Origin: Anthostomella pinea
Taxonomy: Eukaryota > Ascomycota > Sordariomycetes > Xylariales > Xylariaceae
Direction: 5' to 3'
NCBI GenBank assembly: GCA_963556695.1
Contig: CAUWAG010000003.1
Location: forward strand, 2,232,001-2,296,000
DNA: 64,000 nt
The notes under the pieces are model-generated. The model worked only from the letters and a program-made list of their open reading frames with translations, was not told the DNA's origin and made no database searches. Shown piece after piece: positions 39,513 to 51,666 of the stretch. Both the position numbers and the translations under genes were made by a program. The first letter of the stretch is position 1. Every line of letters starts with the position of its first letter.

Positions 39513-41454
39513 GTAACATCTCACCCCCCCCTGCGGACCACCCCCCCACGGACCACTCCACACCACACCACTCTCATTCAGATGAAGCCATCTACAACCA
39601 CCACAGTTGCTAAATACACTAGGGTCGTGGTGTTCTAACCATAATACAGCTCCCAGAATCCGATTCCGACCCTAAATCTTCACCAGGGACCTCTTGTGGG
39701 ACCTCTTCGCCTGCAGCGGAGTCCCTATAGACCCTCCTGTTCCTTAGCTCCATTTTGGCCTCCCTTATATTAGCCATTGTGACGAATCGTTCCCCTGGTG
39801 TTGGTTTGACTGCTTTTTGAGTGGTATTAGCCTTTTTAGCCACTTGAGCCTCAAGCAGCTCACATTTGGCCCGTAGATTTGCAATGGTAGCAGCCTGAAC
39901 ATCCATGGCCTTGCCAGCCTTCCGCACCAATAAGCGCTCAGAGGGCCCCCCAAAGGAAGGGTCCTTTCTTTTAAGCTTTCGAGCACTCTCTTGCAAAGTC
40001 CGGCTTCCAGAGGGTGTTGTGACAATGGTTTTAGCTACCATCTCAAGAAAATCTGGTGTTGTGGCTCGCTCGGAAGCCTTAGGGTCCCTCTGGCGTGCCC
40101 TGGCCACCCCCTTGTCCTCCAGAATCACATATTTCGACTTCAATGCCTCCGCTTTGTTGCGAGGAACAATCCCAGTCTTTTTCCAGGCAATTCTGATGTT
40201 AAGGAGCGTCATTGTGTCCTTCTGGGCCTGCTCGTAGCACTCCAAAACCTCCTCCTTAGATGGCCTGAGTCCCAGACGGCCGCTGGGCGTCTCCTGGAGT
40301 AAGGTCTTCAACCTCTTCTTCACCAAATTGAAGACTCCCATATCTAACACCTGGACTACATGGGAGCAATGAGGTTCATAAAAGATCAACCATACTTTGT
40401 TTCTTAAGCAGGTGGCTAGGAACTCGTCATTCGTGTGGGAGTCGTGGCCATCACACACCAAAACCACCCATGTGTTGCCGTGGACCTCCCAAATGTGAGG
40501 AATAAAGATACATTGAAGCCATTCTAACACAATGGGATTCAAGGTCTATCTATTGGGCGACGTAATAAACCTCTAGTCGGTGAATTTGCCCTCATTTTGG
40601 TTACTAAATCACTGGGCTTGTACGTTAACCCCCTTGAAAATCACCAGCGGCGGCAAGGTCTCACCAGATCCGCTCACACACTCTAGGGCAGTTATCCATT
40701 CACCCTTCTTGACCCCTTTCTTCATAGCCACGTTGCCGGAGGCCTCGGAGACCACCCAATGGGAGTCCCCAACCCCCTGGGCGATTCCCATTTCGTCGAT
40801 ATTGTACCAGCGTGCTGGCATGAGGTTAACCACGTAAGGGGCGTCACACTGATCGAAAAAAAAGTTGATATTTGCCGCTGTAGCACTATTCACTCGGTTG
40901 TAGTCGATAATACGAGACTTCATTATCTTGACTTCCGGGTTTCGAGACAGGAACTTGGATGCCCAATTTTTCCCTAATTCTTGAGCATTCCCGGTGGCAT
41001 GGAGCATCCGCTGGGCCATGAGACGGAACTTAGAGACCGCCGGAGAATACCCTAGCCGTGCTTGTCCCAGGGCCCAGCTTGCCAGCTTATGTTCGAGATA
41101 CGGTGAGAGAGCCTGTTGGAGAGCGCTGGTCTCATTCCGCGTTGGGGTGCCAGAGATTCGTCGGTTGACGTACGAGTGACTGATTTGCCATTCGAGGGCT
41201 GACGAGCGGACTGGAGCTCCGCGTTAGATGGCTAAAATGGCGGTTTCAGCTTTTATTTGACGATCGTAAAATGACATCATGAGATTCAGCAGTGAATAAG
41301 GATTCAAATAGTGTGCTTTGTGAAAAAAAAGATGCAAAAGTGATGGTGTAGATGGTAAATCACCATAATCCTGGTGGTTGGTGAATTACGCGTTTGTGGG
41401 TCAGAACGCGCTGGTCCGCGGGGGGGTGGTCCGCAGGGGGGTGGGAGATGTTAC
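39513..41454 (-). mobile_element. pogo/Fot1-like DNA transposon nested in the LINE
   Basis: Inverted repeats of about 45 bp begin GTAACATCTC at both ends and include the C-rich words ctgcggaccacccccc. The left end follows a TA (39511-39512) as expected for pogo/mariner targets. The right end is followed by CT, so the TSD is not confirmed. It interrupts the LINE between endonuclease and reverse transcriptase, so it inserted after the LINE. Confidence 0.88.
39619..41233 (-). pseudogene. pogo/Fot1 transposase (DDE_1), Trp-to-stop damage
   Basis: A single frame from about 41233 to the stop at 39619. The N-terminal CENP-B-type DNA-binding region includes SYVNRRISGTPTRNETS, then LGKNWASKFLSRNPEV. 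The catalytic core has YNIDEMG (first Asp), VLVCDGHDSHTND (second Asp) and the following VLDMGVFNLVKKRLK region (third acidic). The C-terminus is Lys-rich and coiled. Between about 40545 and 40611 three stops (TGA, TAG, TAG) fall where family members commonly have Trp, so each can come from TGG by G-to-A. An additional stop lies near 41215. It is inactive. Confidence 0.87.
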
Positions 41455-44400
41455 CTTTACACAAAGCTTGATCAACATGATCTAAGGCTGTATCAGGACA
41501 GTGGGCAAGAAGCCCCGTCAATCTAAGCCCATTGCTTGGTAGAATAATGACTGCAAAGCAGCTGTTCAGACATACAGGGCCCTTTCTAAACAGACTACAA
41601 GCCAAGAAGGGCGGAATTCAGCCCGACGGGAATTTCACTGTGTGGTTTAGAAAGCTAGGAGAGAGTATTGGCAGACTCTAATTGATTCAGCAACTGAGCC
41701 AAAGGACCTATACAGAATCGTCTCTTGGCACAAGCTATCAGCAGGATTGCGTTCCCCTCCAATTATCATAGGAGACCAAATATTCGAGTTACAAGAGAGC
41801 AAGGCAAATACATTACGCTCAACCACGCTTAAATGAAGTACCTCAGACAACGATATTATCGACCCCTAGTCCGCTCAGATCACGCAACCCAAGCCATACA
41901 TCCCCCTTGAATACCATGTCGGACTAGAAGAGGCTGAAGGGTGCACTTTAGGGACCAAGAGCAACTCCCCGGAAATAGATACCCTCACAGTACAGATTCT
42001 GAAAGCTTGCTGGCCATTCATTGGGGAACATATCAGAGCCCCCTTCCAGACCTGTCTATAGATTAGACACCACCCTAAACCATTCATAGTAGCTGAGGTG
42101 GTGATGATCCCAAACCAGGAAAGAAAGACTACTCCAATCCCAGGGCCTACAGACCAATATCGCTATTATTGTGTCTTGGCAAAGGCCTAGAATGACTCAT
42201 CGCAAAAAGGATTATCTGATTTGTTGTTAAACTTGGAATTCTAGCTCCACAACATTTTAGAGCTCTACCAAAGCGCTCTGCCACTGACCTGGTAGCTGCA
42301 CTCATACACGATTTTGAGCAGGCCCTCGACCAAGGCCTCGTTGCAACAGTAGTCACGTCAGATGTGAAAGGAGCCTTTGATGCTGCCCTAATGGGACGGC
42401 TGGTGGTTCGCATGAGAGAACAGGGCTGGCTGGGCTTTCTCATAAGATGGGTCCAGTCATTCATGTCCGAGCGGTCCGCAAGGGTTCGATTTGAAGGTAT
42501 TGTGGCCGATATTAAAGCTCTCACTTGTGGGCTACCACAAGGCTCATCAGCCTCTCCAATCCTTTATATGCTGTATACAGAACCAATCTGTGCCCGACTT
42601 TGTATAAAAAAGAGACGCTTTGGATATACAGACGACCTAGCGACTCTCTGTATTGGAAAGAATCTTAAGGAAACAGCTATAGAGGTTTCAGAAAATCTTT
42701 ATTTGCTTAGTCAATAGGGACATAACAACGCTATTGAATTTGACCCTGACAAAACTGAGATTATGCACTTCTTAAAGAAAAAGAACTCAAACAACCCCCC
42801 AGTCCGCCACGAGACAATGAACAAAATAACAAAGGATTCCATGCGATGGCTGGGTGTCTTCCTAGATAGAAAACTAAACTTCAAAAATCATGTTTCTTAT
42901 TAGGCCAAGAAAGCTAATAAGGTAGCAAATCACTTTCGAGGACTATGCAACACAGTCAAAGGACTTCCAGTAAAGTCAACCAAGAGGGCTGTGAAAGCTT
43001 GTGTTATTCCTATTCTTACACACGGCCTGGAGGCCTGGTACCCAGGAATCGAGAAAGTTGGGAGCTTAGGTGGGACATCAGCAAATTGCATTGAGGGGCT
43101 TCTTAGACAATAGATGCCGTATTACGAACAGCGATCAGGGCTATCTTGCCAGTCTAGAAAACACACCCTGGACATATCCTATACTTTGAATCGCAGATTC
43201 CCCTAGCAGGAGTTCTTGCAGAGTCAATAAGACGACGTCACGGCCTCCGACTAGGACAAATAGACCAGAGACACCCTCTTGTTGGCAGGCTCCAAATACA
43301 AGCTCGCAAGAATCCAACAAGGCTATAAAAGAGCTTCCAGCTAGTCCCTGACTTCTAAAGACCAACACTTACCAGGCCATCATGGAAGAAGCCCCCAATC
43401 CGTAAAGACAAAGACAAAGAAATAGAGCTCTTCAAGCAATGGCTACAGGAGAGAAATATGAACACTGACCTTGTCATCTATTCAGATGGATCACAGTTGG
43501 ACGACCAAGGCACAACCCGCACTGGATGGGGTTACACCATCAGGAAAGGCGGTATTACACAAGAAATATACCGGAGAAAGGGCAGACTTCTCTAAGCAGA
43601 AGTAATAGATGCTGAAGTCCATGGTGCTCTCCAAGGTCTTGTAGTAGCCAGGGCAATTGGACACAGAAAACAGCTATATGTCTGCCTGGACAACATGTCA
43701 GTGGTAGATGGGCTCAATGGGACTCCACCCGAGACATCACAAAACATTTTTCTACGATTTCAAGAACTTGCCACAGCACACACTCCTGGAGTGACCATCA
43801 AGTGGATTCCTGGACACAGAGATATTGATGGCAACGAAGCTGCTGACACACTAACAAAAAAGGGTACCATGCTAGAAACAGACACAACAAACCTTTCTAT
43901 AATCTCTTGGGTTAAAAGAGATCTCAAAAAAAAGGGCAAAAAAGAGTTCAACTAATAATAAAAAAACCAATCAGAACCTAAATATTAAAAAGTATACTTA
44001 CATATAACAACTGAAAGAGACCTTATATATTTTAAGAGGAGTACTTTACACAGACTTTTAGCGGCCAGATCTGGACATGGCGACTTTGCCAGATACCATG
44101 AACGCTTTGGGCATACAGACTCGAATGATCACTATAGTTATGATAAGAAGAAAACACCACAATACATTTTTTTTTGTAAGAGGCTTAGGAAAAACTGACT
44201 ATTACTTAGGTACTCGCTTAGAACAGCCTGTTTACAATACTTAAGGGAAAGGAGCACAGAATGGGCAAAATTCGTGGAGAAGAGCAAGTTCTTTTCAACA
44301 ATCTGCCCCCAATAGATAGCTTTTCTTGAAGGACCAGATGGATGACCCCAAGGTCATACCGCCGCAACAACGGGCATGGGCCCGTGAGCGGGACTGACTA

Positions 44401-44517
44401 TACTTATTATCTTGAGACCTCCACAACCCTGCGATACAGAGGCTCTGGGAGGCGTGGTTTGCACTACTGAGGAGCTACCCCCCACGTTAAATACAATCAA
44501 TCAATCAATTCCATCGC

Positions 44518-45308
44518 CCTGCCGTGTTGAACATCGTGTTGATGGTTATTGCGCTGTTTTATTGATAACAGACTCAACCTTAAGGTAGGAGAACTAACAT
44601 TAACCTACTTCGCTGCCGCCGAAAGATGCAGGGACTGTATACTAGTTATACGCACATCTTAATCTGACGATTTAAGACGTATTAAAGTAGCTAGTGTCTA
44701 CTATAAGAGCCGTCCCTCCTTCTGAGCACCGCTCTGCTATGGCTCTCACAACATCTTCGCTGCTAGAGCTCGAGTTTCTCATGTGTAGAAGGTCGCACCT
44801 ATGTCCCTCCTCGAGTCCATGCAGTAGTACTCCTCTCTCCGCATTCCCCTGCACATTTGACATATCATTATCGGGCTAACAGCAATTCATCGACCCTCTC
44901 CGCCACTGTGTCCGCAAACATGCCGCATCCGCGGGCCCGGACCCCGGAGTTACCCCGCGGTGTCATTCGCCCGGGGCTGAGCCCTGGAACCATTCGGCTC
45001 TTCACGGACGTGTATTTGGAATTCCTGGGGGTGGCATCATGTCCAGTAGGTGTGTTGCTGCGCTTCGGAAATTCCTATCCTACGCCACGGTAGTGCCATC
45101 GACGATAGATGGATTCGCTAAACTCGATCTAATGCCCCGGGAATAATGCTTATGTCCAAGCAGTAGTAACAGGGTGTACAGGGGCTTCCCATATAATAAA
45201 CCTGGAAGCTCTTGTGACTTGTGCCAACATGCCAGACAGGAGGGATCTAGGACCAAACTGTCGCTGTCTCCCTCTCTCGGTCTATTGCACATGCATTAAG
45301 CTTCAACC
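44518..45308. other. Spacer upstream of the FAD oxidoreductase
   Basis: No gene was recognised. A GC-rich patch lies at about 44915-45010. The final few hundred bases should hold the promoter of the oxidoreductase relic. Confidence 0.55.
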
Positions 45309-46964
45309 ATGTTACACCAAATGCCACGTGTCTTCACACGTGTCTTGGCTCTCACATCAGGTGCACGTGCTGTAGCCGGCCTCAACATAACAGGGTTGTT
45401 TGGACCTCATGTATCACCAGGAACAGAGATCGCCTATTCGTCCGCTGCCGACTACTCCAGTGTCGCCTCTCCTCGTTGGTCTACTTGGCGAGCCACTGAT
45501 TATCAAGCTGCGATCAAGCCAGTGACAGAGTCAGATGTCTAAGCAATCGTAAGTCAAGACAAATACTGGCCAAACCCCTGGGGAATGCTGCCAATTCAGA
45601 CAGCATCGTCTGTTCACACGCAACTAATGTTGGCACAGGTGAAAATTGCTTCTCATCACAATGTGTCGTTCATGGCCAAGAACCACGGTCACGGGACGGC
45701 CTTGGGGTACGGAAACTTGGAGAACGCGTTGAACATCAACCTCGGAAACTTCAACTCCGTTTCGGTAGATGCCGCCAACAATCGTCTGACGGTCGGCGGG
45801 GGCGTGCTCTTTGGAGACATATTCCAACCGTTGTTTGAAGCAGGGAAAGAAATCCGTTCGTCTCCTTACGCTCTACGAAACTGCACCAAGTTAACAAAAG
45901 CTGTAGAAACAGGCAACACTGTCTGCGTGAGCATGGAAGGAGCCACGATCGGGGGTGGCATCGGCTTTCAACAAGGCAACCACGGCCTCATCTTGGATGC
46001 TCTCTTGTCTGTCCGCATCGTCACAGCTTCGGGTGACCTAGTGACCGCATCCAAGACCGAGAATGCCAATCTGTTCTGGGCCATTCGCGGCGCCGGGGCC
46101 AATTTCGGCATCGTGACGTCGGCCACCTACGAAATCTATGATCAGATCAATGCTGGCAACGTTGTCCTAGCAAATTTCCAATATCCGGCCGCCACGAACA
46201 GATCTCTATGGGAGCTGTTGCAGACCTACGATGGCTGCCTCCCACAGAGGCTTGCATTGATCCACTCCACGCAGTACAATCACACCACGAACCAGGCCAG
46301 CGTCGCAGTCGGCTTCGTCTACCTTGGAAACATGTCCGAGGCGCAGCCGCACCTCGATAAATATCTCGCAATAAGCCCTTCGCCCTGACCATCCTTAACG
46401 TGACCACGACGCAAATGTACGGCATCTTCTCCAAATGGGTGTGCGACTCTGGCGAGTACCACAGCGAGTACATGACGGGGCTGGGCAAGACAGACGTCGC
46501 GACGTTCGAAGCTGCCTATGATGACATGGTCAGCTTCTACGAGGCGCATCCGACGTACAGCGGGTGGATGATCGCACAGCGCTACAGCAATGAGGCATGA
46601 TCAAGGTCCCCGCTAGCGAGACTGTCTACCCCTGGCGGGATATCAAAACGTACCTGTAGGTCTGGCCTCTACCCCGAACCAAGCTGACGATTCGCGTGCA
46701 CAAGACTGACGTAGGCGTAGGCTCTTCGACCACATCTACCCCGGCCCTGAACTAGATGTAGACGTAGATGTGCTCTCACAGTCTTTGCTCTCATCATTCC
46801 GAGATCACGATGGGTTCGAAAGCCCACGTGTCTATATCAACTACGACCATGGAGACGAGGGCCTGGCAGCCCTTCACGGGGCAGGTAACCTCCCTAGACT
46901 TCGGGCACTGAAAGCGCAGTGGGATCCTCATGGCTTGTTCGGGACTGGAAACCCAATCAAGTAG
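45309..46964 (+). pseudogene. BBE-type FAD-linked oxidoreductase
   Basis: The family is secreted or vesicular flavoenzymes that oxidise secondary metabolites. ATG 45309 starts a hydrophobic leader. The FAD-binding PCMH region has NHGHGTALG (the position of the flavin-linking His), VSVDAANNRLTVGGGV, MEGATIGGGIGFQQGNHGL and LFWAIRGAGANFGIVTSA. The C-terminus has the BBE tail RVYINYDHGDE and KAQWDPHGLFGTGNPI. Lesions: TAA at 45540-45542, just before an intron (45549-45638), where CAA would fit; a frameshift at about 46370-46388; another at about 46590-46605; and further stops before 46770. It cannot make a full enzyme. Confidence 0.9.
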
Positions 46965-47959
46965 TTTACTCGGGAGCGTTGCAGCACCACTTCTTCATCT
47001 GAATGATGGGACATAGACCACATGGTACCTTGTAGCCCGGCTCGCCGTGGTTCATATGGGAAGCAGGTATAGCATATATATAAAGAAAGGAACAAGGTCC
47101 TAGTTTTGATGCCCGAATAGCCTCAAGTTGTAACCATCTGCGAACCGTGGTCCAATGCGCCTACCATTTACCGCAGGATCTGGATTGGTACAAAGGCGTA
47201 ACATGGATACTGCTTGACATACAACAACTGAGTTCTCTCAAAGGCAGACTGAGGCGAATAAACGTACTAAAGGTCCTATGTCCATACCAAAGAGATATAG
47301 TAGTGCCCAGATTTTGGCGCTGCTGACGGTCAACGGCTGATATGGCCGACCGTTAGCCCCTACATAGGAACGAGCAATTCGTAAAGTGTGTCCAACCAGA
47401 GTTGAGGGATTTTATCACCATTGATTTAGTATTGATAGGTACTCATAGTGATTGTGTTGATGTGAAAAGTCTTAATGTTTGCTATTAAAGGGCGCTGGTT
47501 GCCTAAAAGCCTTTGTTACTGCCGTTCTTAATGGAAGTGTCGCTGTCCCGCTTTAAATACCTGGCACCTATTTTTTAAAGACTTTCTAATATAACAAGCG
47601 GCGTTGAAGGTACATTGAAAAGTATTGAAGAACTTAATATATATATATTATTTAAACTAATTATTTAATTATAGAAAATATATTAAATCAGTTATTATTA
47701 TTATTATTCTATATATACGTTATTATAAACTTGTTTTAAAGTTGTACTTATTTTAAATTGATTTCTCTTTAAATTTACTTTTTCAACAAATACGCTTTAA
47801 AAACATCTTTACTTTATTACAAAGTCTTTAACTCGTAAAGTTATATATTATTTTCTTAATAATTTTAAGGCTTTAAAAAAGCTAGTTATAGTAGCTGGTG
47901 GTTATATTTCGTATATATAAGAAACGATCAAGTGAAAGGCCTTTTTAAGCTTTTCTTTT
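46965..47959. other. Spacer grading into AT-rich DNA
   Basis: The first ~600 bp are GC-balanced and gene-free. After about 47580 the sequence is AT-rich. No gene was recognised. Confidence 0.65.
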
Positions 47960-48155
47960 TGTTACGATGCCTGCGGCGTTGTGTGGAAATCTGGTGTTGT
48001 ATTCCGAAAATAACAAGGTGAGGAAGGAAAGGAATCCAGGTGTGTGTGCACCCAAATGGCTGCAGCACATATGGTGGTGTCCTTCTTTATCTAATCTACA
48101 CGTGAACTGATGACTCAGCATCGAACTAGGTGGATACAGGTGCTGGACCGTCACA
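47960..48155 (-). mobile_element. Solo LTR, family F, with TSD
   Basis: On the minus strand it begins TGTGACGGTCCAGC and ends GCATCGTAACA, 196 bp. It is flanked by identical CTTTT (47955-47959 and 48156-48160). A second copy of the family lies inverted at 51476-51666. Confidence 0.9.
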
Positions 48156-49097
48156 CTTTTCTTTTTAAAGCTTTTAATACACCTAGTAATTCAAGTTACA
48201 ATTATAAACATAGCTTTTAATAAACTATATACGGCCTTTTAAGCTCAAAATTATAGTTAAAATGTTGTTTCAATAATTAAACAAGTTAAAAAGGGCTCTT
48301 TTAAAACGATCGAACGTTTTAAAGTATTAAGTTTTTGAAGGCTTTTTGATAGCTTTAAAACGAGGCTTTTTTACGAAAAAAGCTACTTATATAACGCCAT
48401 TTACTTGAATAAACACGGTAGTAAATCTTTAAAGGCTTAAAAGCTTTAAAACACGGCTTTTTCGTTAAAAAAAGAGCCGAAAATTACTCGTTTACTATTT
48501 AAATGAATTAATATATATAACTATTTAAACGTTTTTGAACACGGCGAAAAACTTTATTAAAAGCTTGACTAAAGCATTTTTAAAGTACGACAAAAACGTT
48601 TTACGCGGCTATAAAGCTTAAAATACGAACGAACGGCGTTTTTCATTAAAAAAAAAGGCTTATAAAGCGTTTTTATTAAAAAGAGCGTAGTAGTGTATAT
48701 TGTATATTCGTGAATTTATAAAGTATATTAAGATTTCGCGGTTAAACGAACTTGAAATATATAAAAATAACGGTTCGGTTTAAAGTAGCGCGAAGCTTAA
48801 AAAAGGCGTTTATGAAATTACGGTTATAATTAAAACGTATAAGCGTTAATAACAATCCAAAACTATTAAAAGCGGTAAAAAGTTATAAAACTAGTCGAAA
48901 TATAATACTTATAACGCGTGAAAGTTAGTTTTTAAAAAGCGTTAAATATTTTCGTAATTTTCGACTTTAAAAATAGTTATAAAAGTATATAATCGTATAA
49001 AGCCTTATAAAATATACAATAATCTTATGTATAAACTCGTCAAAAGGCGTAAATAAGCGGTTATAAAGCTTTTAAAAGATATTTATTGAAAGTTAAT
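48156..49097. other. AT-rich gene-free tract
   Basis: AT-rich sequence with recurrent ttaaaaagc-type words and no ORF. It appears to be RIP-altered repeat DNA. Confidence 0.75.
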
Positions 49098-49277
49098 TGA
49101 AGCGAGCAAGTATGGGGGTCACTTAAGTATGTTGTTGTACGTAGGTTAGCTATCTAGCTAAGTGGGAGGACAGCACCTATTATATGGTGGCCGCTCCCTT
49201 ATCTTATCTATCTAGCCGTACTCTGAATGACCAGGGCACCCACTTACAGTGGGTCTCCTTGGTGACGTGTGTCATCA
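49098..49277 (+). repeat. LTR fragment of the copia B family
   Basis: It starts tgaagcgagcaagtatgggg like 22915-23192 and shares ggctatctagctaagtggga-like sequence over its first ~95 bp. The second half diverges. No TSD was found. Confidence 0.65.
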
Positions 49278-50501
49278 ATTTAATAAAGATTATACGACTT
49301 AAAAAGCTATAAGATTTTAACGGTAATTTATTAAGTAAAAGTATTAGCGAATTAACGTTAATAAAGCTTTTACCTTTTAATTAACGCGTATAAATAACGT
49401 AAAACTAACTTTTTAACACGGTAAATAAAAGCCGTAGCTAGGTTTTGAAAAGAGGCTGTAAGGGTATTGCACTGGCATGTCAGGCCGACTGGTCACCGAT
49501 CGGAGCCCTAAGACTCCACTACCACATCCCCTTAAAAACGCCTAATTCCCACAAACATACCAGGCTAGATTGAAGTATCCTAATACACCTACATCTTGGA
49601 ATCACCGCCATCACCTTGCTTCAGCATTCAGCTACCTTAATCCTTATATTTTAAAGCTTTCGTAAAAACACTTCGTAAAGTTATAAAGGGATAATCAAAG
49701 GTGAATAATTATACAAGACTTTTATTATATATATGTTACGTAGTAGTTATTAAAAGCTTTTAGGAATACGTTCAAAAATTTATAAAAGCCTTTATAAACG
49801 CTTTAAATAAATACGTTTTTTAATAACTATACGTTTAATTCTTTTATTGTTACCGCTTTTAAAGAAGGTATATTATATAAGATTAAGTTTTTAAAGCTTT
49901 TAAAAGCCCTAACTATAAACTAAGAAAGCTAGTTATAATAACTGGTAGTCTTATTTTGTATATATAAGAAAAGATTAAGTTCAAGGTATTTTTAAGCTTT
50001 TTAAAAAGCTTTTAATATGATTAATATTTCATACTATAATCTTGAGACCTGTATTTTACCCCATTATTACCCTTTTATACCTTGATAATTTTAACTAATC
50101 TAGTGCATAAAAAGATAAAAATACAAAATCTAAAGTTATAATTATCGTTTTAACGTTGTATACATTATTAACTTTTATCATTTAATAGCTATAAATTAAA
50201 CTATTTAAAAATAGTATAAAACAATATATACGACGTAAATATAAAAGCGCAACCGTAAAGAACGTACTTTTATCGCCTTGTTAAAAAAGCTAAGAAGTGC
50301 TAGTTATTTAAAGCGGGGCAGCGACACTTCGATTGCAAACGGCAATACAGTGCACTTACTACCCTCAAAATCGCACTGTGGCTCAAGGCCCTTTAACACC
50401 TGCCAAGCATCAAGGGGGACGGACATGCCAGACACGTTACCTTTGATGAAGACAAAGTCGAGGCAATGTAAATATCTTTCACATTAGTCTTACTCCGTCT
50501 T
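49278..50501. other. AT-rich tract with two GC-moderate islands
   Basis: Islands at about 49450-49630 and 50305-50490 have near-normal composition but no recognised gene. The rest is AT-rich. The second island is next to the hydrolase fragment and may be its decayed flank or 3' region. Confidence 0.6.
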
Positions 50502-50810
50502 TCATCGAATCAAATGCTCATATGACTTCCTCGCAACAGCCATGATCTCCCGTACCAGTACAGCGACATCTTGAGTCTTGGTCGGCAGCCTATGCCCACC
50601 ATTCCACTCAACCAGCGTCGATGTCCCCTTCTGACACCATTCCCTCATCAATCGCCTGTGTAACTCAAGCCCAGGGTCCATAAGCCCGTGAACATGAACC
50701 CTTGGATAAGCCAGGCGGCGTGGCTCGTCGTCATTTTCATGAATGGTGACAAGTGTCTGCTCTATTTTGCCGTGGATCGCGTCAACTTGGTTGATCAGGG
50801 GATGGATCAA
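50502..50810 (-). pseudogene. FSH1-type serine hydrolase, C-terminal fragment
   Basis: The roughly 100-residue frame ending at 50502 contains the C-terminal third of an FSH1/LovG-like alpha/beta hydrolase: YPRVHVHGLMDPGLELH (catalytic Asp) and LVEWNGGHRLP (catalytic His). The Ser nucleophile half is absent. Upstream sequence after about 50810 is LTR-like (repeated cacgtgac words), so an insertion or deletion removed it. Relatives release polyketides from synthases, which suits a cluster context. The role here is inference. Confidence 0.8.
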
Positions 50811-51475
50811 CCTATCGTCCGATTAGTCACGTGCCCAGTCACGTGACCCGGGGACCATGGGGACCATCGCTAGACCTGATGGATGGTGGAACCATTACAT
50901 ATATACCGATAATAATAACATTTCAATTTTACTCTAAACTTGTTACTATTTAATTTATTATAAAAAAAAGCTTTTTTTATTTCGTAAATATAAATGAAAC
51001 TAATAAAAATCAAAAACTATGTATAATAACACTAAATATGTAAACCGCTTTTTGTATTTGTATTAGATATAATCCTTAATATTCGCGTGGCTTTCATAAA
51101 AAGTACTTTATTAATATTTATTCTTATTCATTTTGAAAGATATTTACTTATCTTATAACTTCATTAATTCAATTTTATTACTTTTATAAAAAGCTTTCAA
51201 TTTAGCTATTTTAGTATTTTATAAAAAGCTTGTTGTTTTTAACTTTAAGTTTTATGGTATTTATTAGGGTATTCTTAAACTTTGTTTTTATTTCAATAGT
51301 AATTTCTTCAATAACTAAGATTTATTTGAAATAATCAGCTTAATTTATTTCAATGAGCTTCAAAAGTTAATGATATAGAAAGTTATAATAACGTAATGAG
51401 TAGTAATCATATCGATTATATTATACTATATATTTCAAACATTTTATTTGTTATGAATAAGAGCTTGCGTGATAA
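50811..51475. other. LTR-like remnant and AT-rich tract
   Basis: 50811-50905 holds cacgtgac and ggaccat words resembling the ends of the gypsy-type LTRs. The remainder is AT-rich without genes. Confidence 0.5.
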
Positions 51476-51666
51476 TGTACAGCCGTATCCACCTCCATGC
51501 ATAGATGCTTAGTCATCAGGTTACTGGTAGATTAGATAAGAAAGGACACCACAATATGTGCTGCAGCCTTTCAGGTGCACGCACACCTGGATTTCTTTTC
51601 TTCCTTACCTTATTATTTTGGGAATACAACACCAGATTCCACCACAACGCCGCAGGCATCGTGACA
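51476..51666 (+). repeat. Solo LTR, family F, inverted copy
   Basis: It starts TGTACAGCCGTATCCACC and ends GCATCGTGACA. It matches the reverse complement of 47960-48155 along its length. The flanks (gataa and ccttg) do not match, so no TSD is visible. Confidence 0.8.

Larger units (their letters stand above)
38739..44200 (+). pseudogene. LINE ORF2: endonuclease, reverse transcriptase, RNase H
   Basis: The endonuclease starts at about 38739 (ADIILMQEPWVG; then VIAGDFNAGDTSWDS near 39130). The frame is cut by the pogo insertion after about 39512. It resumes at about 41455 with the linker. Reverse transcriptase follows at about 42340-42720 (SDVKGAFDAAL; GLPQGSSASPILYMLY; catalytic FGYTDDLA). 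A RNase H domain lies at about 43470-43880 (VIYSDGSQ, VHGALQGL, GHRDIDGNEAADTL). The clade order EN-RT-RNaseH fits Tad1. Multiple nonsense codons and frame changes occur. Confidence 0.9.
36975..44507 (+). mobile_element. Tad-like LINE (non-LTR retrotransposon)
   Basis: A non-LTR element with two coding regions and a short AATC-repeat 3' tail (aatcaatcaatcaa, ending about 44507). The flanking words attccatcgc at 36965-36974 and 44508-44517 are identical, giving a 10 bp target-site duplication. That supports a full-length insertion. It is split by a pogo-like transposon (39513-41454). It carries many nonsense codons and is inactive. Confidence 0.92.

Noticed and set aside
47330..47375. Short inverted repeat acggtc/gaccgt
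   Set aside because: The arms are only about 6 bp with no associated gene end; chance is likely.
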